This document shows positions 1 to 6,335 of a stretch of DNA of 15,755 nucleotides, piece after piece. Position 1 is the first letter of the stretch; each line of letters opens with the position of its first letter. This DNA is from JAAXQD01 sp035529735 (GTDB taxonomy: Bacteria; Desulfobacterota; Desulfobacteria; Desulfobacterales; UBA11574), in the NCBI GenBank assembly GCA_035529735.1, contig DATKWE010000143.1, positions 1 through 15,755 of the forward strand, given 5' to 3'. Position numbers and translations under genes: made by a program. The notes beneath the pieces were generated by a model, which saw nothing but the letters and a program-made list of their open reading frames with translations, had not been told where the DNA came from and did no database searches.

Positions 1-26
1 AGGATCATCCCCTGATTAGTTGTAGT

Positions 27-213
27 TAATTAGTGTCCATCCATAAATGGCCCTTTTTGCCCTGCTCGGCGTTCTCCGCGGGTTTCCGGCTGCGGCGTAC
101 AGGCGTACGCCTCACCGCAAACCCTTGTGCGGCCTTGATCAGGACAAAAATTGCTCATTTCTGAATTGGACACCCATCGTGTTCATTTTGGATTCGTGGA
201 TGGGCACTAATTA
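27..213. repeat. Small inverted-repeat element (MITE-like) with an internal hairpin
   Basis: The ends 27-49 and 191-213 are imperfect inverted repeats: 19 of 23 positions match, including runs of 9 and 7 bases. Between them lies a strong stem-loop at 80-124. Its tip is a perfect 7-bp stem, GGCGTAC (94-100) with GTACGCC (105-111), around a 4-base loop. The stem continues outward with small bulges to GGGTTT/AAACCC. There is no credible ORF inside, so the element is non-coding and about 187 bp long. It may be a non-autonomous mobile element or an extragenic palindromic repeat. No target-site duplication can be fixed from a single copy. The stretch 1-26 upstream and 214-232 downstream shows nothing I can identify. 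Confidence 0.55.
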
Positions 214-232
214 GGGCAAAATAAGTGTGTCA

Positions 233-712
233 TCTCCAATTGAGCAGGTGTGATCCCAAAGGGTTCAAGGATTCAAGGATCCAAGGGGTCGAGTGCAAAT
301 GCTAAAGAATTACAAAGATTTGAAAGTCTGGCAAAAGTCATACGAACTCTGTTTAGAGATATATACAATAACAGCAAAATCCCCAAAGGAAGAAATATAC
401 GGTCTTACTTCACAGATAAGAAAATCTGTTGTGTCTATTCCTTCTAATATAGGAGAAGGATATGGAAGAAAGACAACCATGGATTACATTCGGATGCTTT
501 ACATATCTTAGGGTTCTGTTTGTGAATTGGAAACACAGATATTATTAGCAGGGGATTTAGATTTAATTGAAAAAAGTGAATTGGGACCACTAAAAAAAGA
601 CATTGCAGAAATAGAAAGAATGTTAAAGGCGCTGATAAAGTCTTTAGAAAACAAACCCTTGAACCCTTGACCCCTGGAATCCTTGGACCCTCTCCTCCAA
701 CTAAATTGGAGA
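233..712. repeat. Inverted arrays of an 8-bp unit bracketing the four-helix-bundle gene
   Basis: Just before the gene, three consecutive 8-bp units occur at 264-287 (TTCAAGGA, TTCAAGGA, TCCAAGGG). Just after or overlapping its end, four units occur on the opposite strand at 656-687 (reading TCCAAGGA, TTCCAGGG, GTCAAGGG, TTCAAGGG on the minus strand). The outermost 14 bases, 261-274 and 677-690, match in 13 of 14 positions as inverted repeats. Further out, a perfect 9-bp inverted repeat (TCTCCAATT at 233-241, AATTGGAGA at 704-712) encloses the whole block. The right-hand array encodes the last residues of the gene. Inference: gene and arrays form one cassette that may move or duplicate as a unit; no transposase is present. 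Confidence 0.6.
299..670 (+). pseudogene. Four helix bundle protein (S23 rRNA intervening-sequence family), broken by an in-frame TAG
   Basis: The ATG at 299 has a purine-rich ribosome site (AAGGGG, 283-288) upstream. The product begins MLKNYKDLKVWQKSYELCL and contains the family hallmarks EEIYGLTSQIRKS and SIPSNIGEGYGRKT, then stops at TAG 509-511 after LYIS. The same frame continues at once with GSVCELETQILLAGD and on to KALIKSLENK, ending at TGA 668-670, which is exactly the expected C-terminal half of this family. Without the TAG the product would be about 123 residues, the normal family length. The TAG stands where relatives usually have Tyr, so one base change (TAC/TAT to TAG) explains it. 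These proteins form small helical-bundle oligomers of unclear role. A sequencing error, or readthrough as pyrrolysine, cannot be excluded but is less likely. Confidence 0.8.
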
Positions 713-724
713 AGAACTTTTTTT
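695..724 (+). terminator. Possible weak intrinsic terminator before gspI
   Basis: A 6-bp stem, CTCCAA (695-700) with TTGGAG (706-711), is followed after a short A/G/C spacer by a run of seven T (718-724). The stem is short and the spacer between stem and T-run is longer than usual, so this is only a candidate. If real, it would separate transcription of the broken four-helix-bundle gene from gspI. Confidence 0.25.
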
Positions 725-747
725 AATAACTACCCGCCCGGTTGTTT

Positions 748-1245
748 ATGCAACGTTCGGGCAGCGTCAAAAAACATCCGTTGAGGTCGGCAGACAGCGT
801 GATAAAGATACTTACCGGGAACCAGACACGAACCTTAAGAAGGTCGCAGCCCGAAACTCGAAACCCGCAATCTAAAGCGGGTTTTACGTTGCTTGAAATC
901 ATGGTCGCTATTTCCATTATGGCGATTGTTCTCGTTACGGTATTTAGAATGCATGCCCAGACCCTCTCCATGACCTATTCTGCAAGGTTTTATGCAACAT
1001 CCCCCCTGTTGGCCCAAAAAAAGATGGTTGAAATTGAATCAATAGGTCAGCAGGATATGACAGACGATTCAGGCGATTTCGGGGATGAATTTCCAGGTTA
1101 TCGCTGGCGAGTTGCCGTGGATGATGTTGAATCAAAAGCACTTGGCGGTGTCGCTGAAAATCTGAAAAAAATCGATATCCTCGTAACTCTGAACAACGAT
1201 GAATTCACGTACAGTGTAAGAACTTACAAATTCTTACAGGATTGA
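748..1245 (+). CDS. gspI: Type II secretion system minor pseudopilin GspI
   Basis: GspI is a minor pseudopilin that, with GspJ and GspK, forms the tip complex of the T2SS pseudopilus in the inner membrane and periplasm. The sequence has the prepilin peptidase site KAG|FTLLEIMVAIS with Glu at mature position 5, followed by the hydrophobic helix. The mature part after cleavage is about 120 residues, normal for GspI. The leader is unusually long: 45 residues from the ATG at 748. Alternative in-frame starts are TTG 742, TTG 781 and GTG 799, and none has a strong ribosome site. GTG 799 has GAGG at 783-786, somewhat far away, and would give a 28-residue leader closer to that of GspJ. The leader contains a low-complexity stretch (PETRNPQ) typical of poorly conserved prepilin leaders. 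The TGA at 1243-1245 overlaps the ribosome site of gspJ. Family assignment is firm; the start is not. Confidence 0.88.
   Translation: MQRSGSVKKHPLRSADSVIKILTGNQTRTLRRSQPETRNPQSKAGFTLLEIMVAISIMAIVLVTVFRMHAQTLSMTYSARFYATSPLLAQKKMVEIESIGQQDMTDDSGDFGDEFPGYRWRVAVDDVESKALGGVAENLKKIDILVTLNNDEFTYSVRTYKFLQD
861..884 (+). promoter_or_regulatory. Hairpin inside gspI at the prepilin cleavage site
   Basis: AAACCCGC (861-868) and GCGGGTTT (877-884) form a perfect 8-bp stem with an 8-base loop. The 3' arm encodes the Ala-Gly-Phe junction cut by prepilin peptidase. A smaller hairpin, ACCTT/AAGGT (832-844), lies just upstream. The structures are directly visible; a regulatory role on gspI translation is only a guess, and the stem could be fortuitous. 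Confidence 0.3.
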
Positions 1246-1255
1246 GGATTACGGA

Positions 1256-1975
1256 ATGATTCAAAACCGGCAAACACGGCGCCTGAAGTCCAATATCGAT
1301 CCCCGTCATCCGGCCTGCGGCTTTACGCTCCTGGAAATTATGATTGCGATTTTTATTTTTGCCATCGTTGTTTCAACGATATTCGCTTCCTATAACGCCT
1401 TGTTTTCAAGCAACGAAACCATCGAACAGGGCACTGCATCTTATGAAATGGCCAAAAACTGTCTTAACCGAATGATGATCGATCTGGAATCGATCCATGT
1501 ATCATTACCTCCGGAATACTCGCCACAGAATGTTACCGATTCACATGACCTTTACCGGATTGCCGGGGATATTGTTGATATTCAGGGGCGTGAATTTCCA
1601 AAACTCAGATTTACTTCCCTGTCCCACATCGCCTTTGGCGGAAAAACACAAAACGGAATTGCAGAAATCGTCTATTACGTTCAGACCGAAAACGATGGCC
1701 GTTACCTGTTGAAACGTGCAGACAACCTGCATCCTTATCCTTTGTTTGAAGAAAAGGCCGGTGATCCTGTATTGTGCAAAGACGTTAAATCTCTGACAGT
1801 AAAATATTATGACGAAAATGGTACTGAATACGATCTGTGGGACTCCGATGCCGAGGAGTTCGAATATTCCACACCCAGAGCAATCCGGATAAAACTCGAA
1901 TTGGCTTCGGAGTCACAGCCCCTGTTGTTTGAAACCATGGTAACACTTCCGGTTTTCAGGGAGAAGAAAAAATGA
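1256..1975 (+). CDS. gspJ: Type II secretion system minor pseudopilin GspJ
   Basis: GspJ is the second tip pseudopilin of the T2SS, expected to assemble with GspI and GspK. The 239-residue product has a 22-residue leader ending PACG, then FTLLEIMIAIFIFAIVV: a canonical class III signal with Glu5 and a hydrophobic helix. The rest is a soluble beta-rich domain, as in the family. The ATG at 1256 has TGAGGA (1243-1248) seven bases upstream, and that ribosome site includes the stop codon of gspI, so the two genes are translationally coupled. Its own stop overlaps the start of gspK by four bases (ATGA, 1972-1975). The length is within the family range and the reading frame is intact. Confidence 0.92.
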   Translation: MIQNRQTRRLKSNIDPRHPACGFTLLEIMIAIFIFAIVVSTIFASYNALFSSNETIEQGTASYEMAKNCLNRMMIDLESIHVSLPPEYSPQNVTDSHDLYRIAGDIVDIQGREFPKLRFTSLSHIAFGGKTQNGIAEIVYYVQTENDGRYLLKRADNLHPYPLFEEKAGDPVLCKDVKSLTVKYYDENGTEYDLWDSDAEEFEYSTPRAIRIKLELASESQPLLFETMVTLPVFREKKK

Positions 1976-3039
1976 GTTTTCTTGGAAACAACCGTGGAAT
2001 CGCCCTTCTCGTTACCTTGTCAATTATTACGATATTGGTTGCGGTGACACTGGAAATGAACCGGAAGATTCGCTCAGCGGTCTTTTCCGCGGCCGCAACC
2101 AGAGATCGCATGACGCTGTTGAACATGGCTTCATCCGGCATAGAAATAGGGAAAGCGTTGCTGGTAAAAGATAAAAATGATTCAGACACCGATTCGCTTC
2201 AGGAAGACTGGTCGGAATCAGAAAAAATCTCTGAAGTTCTAAAGGAGATTCCCTTTGAAAAAGGGACGATCACCTTAAGCATCGGTGATGAACTCGGTAA
2301 AATTCAGATCAACAGCCTTGTTAAATTTCCGGATGGACACAGTTTTAACGAACCCCAAAGGATTATGTGGGAGCAATTTTTAAGCGGTTTAATGTCTCAA
2401 AATGAATCGTTTGAGGGTTTAGAACCGCTGACCATCATAAACTCGGTCAAAGACTGGATAGATTCCGGGGACGATGATGCCATCACGGGGCTGAATGGCG
2501 CAGAGTCAGACTATTATCAGGATCTCGACCCGCCGTACACCTGCAAAAACGGTCCGATTACCCATATTGGCGAACTTGCACTCATCAGAGGAATTACACC
2601 GGAGTTGTTAAAAGGCGCAGGCGGGGTGTCGGGACTCTCAGACTATATTACCGTCTTTGGAATGAGCCAAGCCGGGGACAACACCTTTACCTATGAAGGA
2701 AAAATAAATATCAACACTGCAGATCTTCCGACACTTGCGGCAATTCTGCCTTTTGGGAGTGAACCCCTTGCACAGGCAATATACGACTACCGCCAAGAGA
2801 CGTCCGAATCCGAATATATCCACGACCTTTCAAGTCCAACCTGGTATAAAAGGGTCCCCGGTATGGGCGACATTAATATCGATTCAAACCTTATCACAAC
2901 TTCCAGTGATTTTTTTCGAATCGAATCTGTTGCAACGTTAAACGAGATGAAAGTAAAAATAGACACAGTGGTGAACAGAGAAAAAAACCAAAAAACGGGA
3001 AAATGGACCTGCAAAGTCTTGCGGTGGGAAACAGAGTAG
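1972..3039 (+). CDS. gspK: Type II secretion system minor pseudopilin GspK
   Basis: GspK caps the pseudopilus tip. The 355-residue product starts MSFLGNNRG|IALLVTLSIITILV: a short prepilin leader cut after Gly9, then a hydrophobic helix. Mature residue 5 is Val rather than Glu, as expected because GspK characteristically lacks Glu5. The large periplasmic insert typical of GspK is present, with the conserved segments SVKDWIDSGDDD, GAESDYY and GKININTAD (about residues 158-245). The acidic DSGDDD stretch fits the calcium-binding, all-helical domain known in this family. The gene overlaps gspJ by four bases. A 208-bp gap with its own promoter follows, so I, J and K form a transcriptional sub-block, although no clear terminator is visible after the stop. 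Confidence 0.93.
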   Translation: MSFLGNNRGIALLVTLSIITILVAVTLEMNRKIRSAVFSAAATRDRMTLLNMASSGIEIGKALLVKDKNDSDTDSLQEDWSESEKISEVLKEIPFEKGTITLSIGDELGKIQINSLVKFPDGHSFNEPQRIMWEQFLSGLMSQNESFEGLEPLTIINSVKDWIDSGDDDAITGLNGAESDYYQDLDPPYTCKNGPITHIGELALIRGITPELLKGAGGVSGLSDYITVFGMSQAGDNTFTYEGKININTADLPTLAAILPFGSEPLAQAIYDYRQETSESEYIHDLSSPTWYKRVPGMGDINIDSNLITTSSDFFRIESVATLNEMKVKIDTVVNREKNQKTGKWTCKVLRWETE

Positions 3040-3191
3040 AACTCTCAAACAGCGATTCGCCAAAATACCGGACATCTGAACGTCTGTGGACCTGTTTCAT
3101 CCGCCTAAAATGATACGACTTTTTAAGTGATAGACAACAGGGACGTCCTTCATGAGAAATTCGAGCTCAGCGTCGAAGAAAGAGGTTTGAC

Positions 3192-3220
3192 TTGACAAAA
3201 CAATCATAACTCACTATAAT
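3192..3220 (+). promoter_or_regulatory. Consensus sigma70 promoter upstream of gspL
   Basis: A perfect -35 hexamer TTGACA (3192-3197) and a perfect -10 hexamer TATAAT (3215-3220) are separated by 17 bases, the optimal spacing. Transcription would start near 3227, giving a leader of about 20 bases before the gspL ATG at 3248. The surrounding DNA is AT-rich. The rest of the gap (3040-3190) contains a GGACGTCC palindrome (3141-3148) but no gene or terminator that I can see. Confidence 0.8.
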
Positions 3221-3247
3221 TACGTCTATTTTAATTTAAAGAAAGCC

Positions 3248-4702
3248 ATGAAAAGAAAGATACTGGGACTAGACATACGACATGATGCGGTATCAGCGGT
3301 TCTAATAAAGAGCGGTATCAAAGGAACTGCCATAGATGCCCATGTTCATGTTTCCCTATCAGACCGAAAAAAGGATGAAACCGGCTGGGTTGCGTCACTT
3401 GAAACCATCGTGAAAAAGATGGACATATCCGGTTCCGTCTGCGTGGCGTCCTTTCCCGCTGACGAGATATCCTATAGAAATATTCAAGTTCCGTTTAAGG
3501 GTCAAAAAAAAATTAAAAAAATTCTGCCGTATGAACTAGAGCCAACCTTTCCGTTTTCCACAGATGACCTGATCATCGATTTTGTTGCGGTAAAACTACC
3601 GGATAATATAAATGATAACAACCTTATTACCGCTGCAGTAGAAAAATCGAAGCTCCAATCTTTTTTAGATACACTCGCCACGGTTAATATTGCGCCCGAG
3701 ACGGTTACCGTTGGCGGCTACCCCACCGCAGTGTGCCTGACCCATCTTTTAGACAACCGTAAGAATTGGCTCGTCGTCGACATAGACAGCAACAAAGGCG
3801 CCATATTTTTTATTTTGTCCGGTAGGGTTTGCCTGATACGTTCTTTTCTAATACGTTCAGATGCCCGTTCATACAAGATAAAATCCCTTTGCAGCACCAT
3901 ACGGCAGACACACGCTGCATTGGAAAAGATGATTGGATTGGAATTTGATCCGGACGGTTTGTTTATTACCGGATGCGGGCTAGATGATTTGGGTTTTGAA
4001 CAGGACATGGCAGAGGCATTGGGATTGCCCATCGAACGGATAAACCTGTTACGGGATACAGATCTTTTAAAACATCAAGATCCGCCAAAATCCTGGGTTC
4101 CATTCCTGATGGACAATGCCCTTTCATTGGCGCTTATGGAAGTTGAAGGTGCTAATGTATTAAATTTCCGAAAAGGCCCGTTTGCTTCAAAAAAGTTCTG
4201 GGAGGAAAATAAAAAAGGTCTGATCCAAACCGGAGTTTTCTTTGCTCTGGTGGTGGCATTGGCGTTTTTCAACGTCTTTATCGACTCATATTTTATGGGG
4301 AAAAGGCTGACCCGTCTTGACAATCAAATCACAGATATTTTTTCTTCGACATTTCCGGAGGTCAAAAAAATTGTCGACCCGGTTCAACAGATGCGGATAA
4401 AAATACAGGCGGCTAGAAAAAAGATGTTGTTTCCGGGAGAAACCGAAAAATCGATACGGACCATTGATATTCTAAACAATATCAGTAACCGTATTCCGAG
4501 AGAAACGGACGTTACCCTTACACGGATGGTTATAGGATCGGAGAACGTTGTTATTTCAGGGGATACAGATACCTTCAATTCCGTGGACAATATAAAGAGC
4601 CGGCTGGAGCAGGTAGACGCTTTTAAAAAAATCATTATCAGTTCCGCCAATATCAACAAATCGGACAACCGCGTGCATTTTAATCTGAAGATCACATTTT
4701 GA
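3248..4702 (+). CDS. gspL: Type II secretion system inner-membrane platform protein GspL
   Basis: GspL recruits the GspE ATPase to the inner membrane and pairs with GspM. The 484-residue product has the family layout. An actin-like (PilM/GspL) cytoplasmic domain spans about residues 3-310, opening with ILGLDIRHDAVSAVLI and including the VPFKGQKKIKKILPYELEPTFPF segment shared by GspL and PilM proteins. One membrane helix follows at about 325-347 (IQTGVFFALVVALAFFNVFI). A periplasmic part (350-484) then has a coiled region and a small ferredoxin-like fold ending HFNLKITF, similar to PilN. The ATG has only a weak AAAGAAAG purine stretch upstream, but a strong promoter. It is the first gene of the L-M-N-C block. 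The reading frame is intact and the length is normal for a full-length GspL. Confidence 0.9.
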   Translation: MKRKILGLDIRHDAVSAVLIKSGIKGTAIDAHVHVSLSDRKKDETGWVASLETIVKKMDISGSVCVASFPADEISYRNIQVPFKGQKKIKKILPYELEPTFPFSTDDLIIDFVAVKLPDNINDNNLITAAVEKSKLQSFLDTLATVNIAPETVTVGGYPTAVCLTHLLDNRKNWLVVDIDSNKGAIFFILSGRVCLIRSFLIRSDARSYKIKSLCSTIRQTHAALEKMIGLEFDPDGLFITGCGLDDLGFEQDMAEALGLPIERINLLRDTDLLKHQDPPKSWVPFLMDNALSLALMEVEGANVLNFRKGPFASKKFWEENKKGLIQTGVFFALVVALAFFNVFIDSYFMGKRLTRLDNQITDIFSSTFPEVKKIVDPVQQMRIKIQAARKKMLFPGETEKSIRTIDILNNISNRIPRETDVTLTRMVIGSENVVISGDTDTFNSVDNIKSRLEQVDAFKKIIISSANINKSDNRVHFNLKITF

Positions 4703-4873
4703 CAGGCTGTTGTCCAAACAATAATCTCTTTGGGCGCTCATTGAAACGTTCTTTATCCATAAATCTTGGCGAAGTGAAAGAAACGCGATTCCAACGGCGG
4801 AAATTCCTCCTTGCGGAGCTGCAGGGAGCGTCACTTTAAATTAACGTCCACAAACCGAAAACAGACGGCACAT
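4703..4873. other. gspL-gspM intergenic spacer of 171 bp
   Basis: This spacer is long for two genes whose products are obligate partners. It holds a short hairpin, CTCC (4807-4810) with GGAG (4815-4818). The gspM frame is open upstream to a TTG at 4811, but the extra 21 residues do not look like a GspM N-terminus. No promoter hexamers stand out. The spacer could be an eroded repeat, but this cannot be shown from one copy. Confidence 0.4.
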
Positions 4874-5401
4874 ATGTTGAGAAAGCTGACAAAGAGAGAG
4901 AGAATCGCAATTTATGCGTTATCAGGGGTTGTCTGCCTGTTTATTGTTATTCGATTTTTCGTATTCCCATCCATTGAAAAAAGGGAACGTCTTAAAAGAG
5001 CACTCCAGGTTAAAGCGGAAAGCCTTGAGGAGATGATCGCCCTAAAGTCCGAATACAGTGCGATTAACCAGACAGCAAATTTGTCAAGGATGCGTTTAGA
5101 AAACAGGGAAAAAGATTTTACCCTGTTTTCTTTCCTCGACAGACTTAGCGGTGTGGCAGGGATCAAAGAACGTGTAACGCACATGAAGCCTTCGACAAGT
5201 GTTCAGAAAGACAGTCCATACAAAATATCTCAGGTGGAAATGAAACTCCAGAGCCTAACATTGGAGCAGTTGACCACTTACCTGCACATGATCGAAACAT
5301 CAAAAAACATGGTCTACATAAAAAGGCTTTCCATATTGAAGACCGGTAAACAAGAGGGGTTTATCGACGCGGTTATACAAGTTGAAACGGTTGAAAAATA
5401 A
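4874..5401 (+). CDS. gspM: Type II secretion system protein GspM
   Basis: GspM is the bitopic inner-membrane partner of GspL. From the ATG at 4874 the product is 175 residues: a short basic N-terminus (MLRKLTKRER), one membrane helix at about 11-31 (IAIYALSGVVCLFIVIRFFV), a coiled-coil stretch (about 35-75, ERLKRALQVKAESLEEM), and a ferredoxin-like periplasmic domain at about 85-175. An alternative TTG start at 4811 would add 21 residues before the basic stretch. I prefer 4874 because it places the positive residues directly before the helix, although neither start has a good ribosome site. The stop TAA shares its last base with the gspN start. The assignment rests on topology and position between gspL and gspN, since GspM sequences are weakly conserved. 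Confidence 0.85.
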   Translation: MLRKLTKRERIAIYALSGVVCLFIVIRFFVFPSIEKRERLKRALQVKAESLEEMIALKSEYSAINQTANLSRMRLENREKDFTLFSFLDRLSGVAGIKERVTHMKPSTSVQKDSPYKISQVEMKLQSLTLEQLTTYLHMIETSKNMVYIKRLSILKTGKQEGFIDAVIQVETVEK

Positions 5402-6273
5402 TGATGAGCAATACCCGAAAATGGTTGCCGCATGTCATATACAGCATGGGGGCTGCACTATTTTTCATTTACTATCTGTTCCCGTCAGATACCGTAAAAA
5501 ACATTATAACATCTAATTTTAATACAGCCAATCCAGGGATGAATATTACCATCGATCATATAACCCCTTCTTTTCCCCCTGGTTTGAAGTTGCATCATGT
5601 AAATTTGTATTACCTGAATGATGCGTTGTTTAAGGCAGAGCGGATTAAGATCGCCCCGAACCTTTTGTCCCTTTTTCGTTCAAGGATCATTTTTTTTTTC
5701 AAAGGGAGCGCTTTTAAAGGCATTTTAGAGGGAAGGGGAGAGTTTTCGAAAAACAGACCGTATCAAAATTTTATGGTTCAAGGAAAACTTTCCGGTGTTC
5801 AGATGGAAGAAATATCCGCTGTTAAACATTATTTCGGCCGTTCGTTAACAGGAATGGTCAACGGTGACTTTATCTGCAGAAGTGGTGGAGAGTCCGGAGG
5901 GAGTCTTGGGGCCAAGCTTGTCATTTCAGACGGTGAAGTTGAACTGTTAACGCCTGTTTTCAATATGAAGCGCATACCGTTTCGTAAAATTGATGCCGAT
6001 CTGACAATGATCGATCGGAGGCTTAAAGTCAAACGATGCGACATGGAGAGCGCGCCGATGGATGGCAGCATCTCCGGTGCTGTCACGTTAAAAGAGCCTC
6101 CAGGAGACAGTTATTTAAAACTTTCAGGCGTGATTAAACCGAATCGGTTATTTTTCGAAAATCTGGGAAAAGATCTTCCGGCGAATCTATTGCCTGAAAA
6201 GGTATTGAATAAAGCCGCCATTCGAATCAGAATATACGGTACGCTGGACGAACCCCGTTTCTCTCTGAACTAG
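5401..6273 (+). CDS. gspN: Type II secretion system protein GspN (AsmA-like)
   Basis: GspN is an accessory T2SS protein found in only some systems; its exact role is unclear. The 290-residue product has an N-terminal membrane helix (about 11-27) with the rest in the periplasm. The periplasmic part resembles the AsmA/TamB type of extended beta structure, with segments such as GLKLHHVNLYYLNDALFKAE, LTGMVNGDFICRSGG and PMDGSISGAVTLKEP, and it ends YGTLDEPRFSLN, a typical AsmA-like closing motif (GTLDxPxxxL). The gene overlaps gspM by one base. A second ATG follows immediately at 5404, so the start is uncertain by one codon. Its place between gspM and gspC matches the order recalled for deltaproteobacterial T2SS clusters. 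Confidence 0.87.
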   Translation: MMSNTRKWLPHVIYSMGAALFFIYYLFPSDTVKNIITSNFNTANPGMNITIDHITPSFPPGLKLHHVNLYYLNDALFKAERIKIAPNLLSLFRSRIIFFFKGSAFKGILEGRGEFSKNRPYQNFMVQGKLSGVQMEEISAVKHYFGRSLTGMVNGDFICRSGGESGGSLGAKLVISDGEVELLTPVFNMKRIPFRKIDADLTMIDRRLKVKRCDMESAPMDGSISGAVTLKEPPGDSYLKLSGVIKPNRLFFENLGKDLPANLLPEKVLNKAAIRIRIYGTLDEPRFSLN

Positions 6274-6335
6274 CGGGGAATTTAGAGGTTCTATAAACCG
6301 ATGTTTCACGCGAACCGTGAGCAGTATTAAAATTT

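Noticed and set aside
264..287. Short repeat array read as the start of a CRISPR
   Set aside because: The units are 8 bp, directly adjacent without spacers, and mirrored on the other side of a gene; no cas gene is present.
250..447. Small open frame overlapping the start of the four-helix-bundle gene in another frame
   Set aside because: The overlapping frame carries the real family motifs (YKDLKVWQKS, SIPSNIGEGYG); this one starts within the 8-bp repeat array and has no motif.
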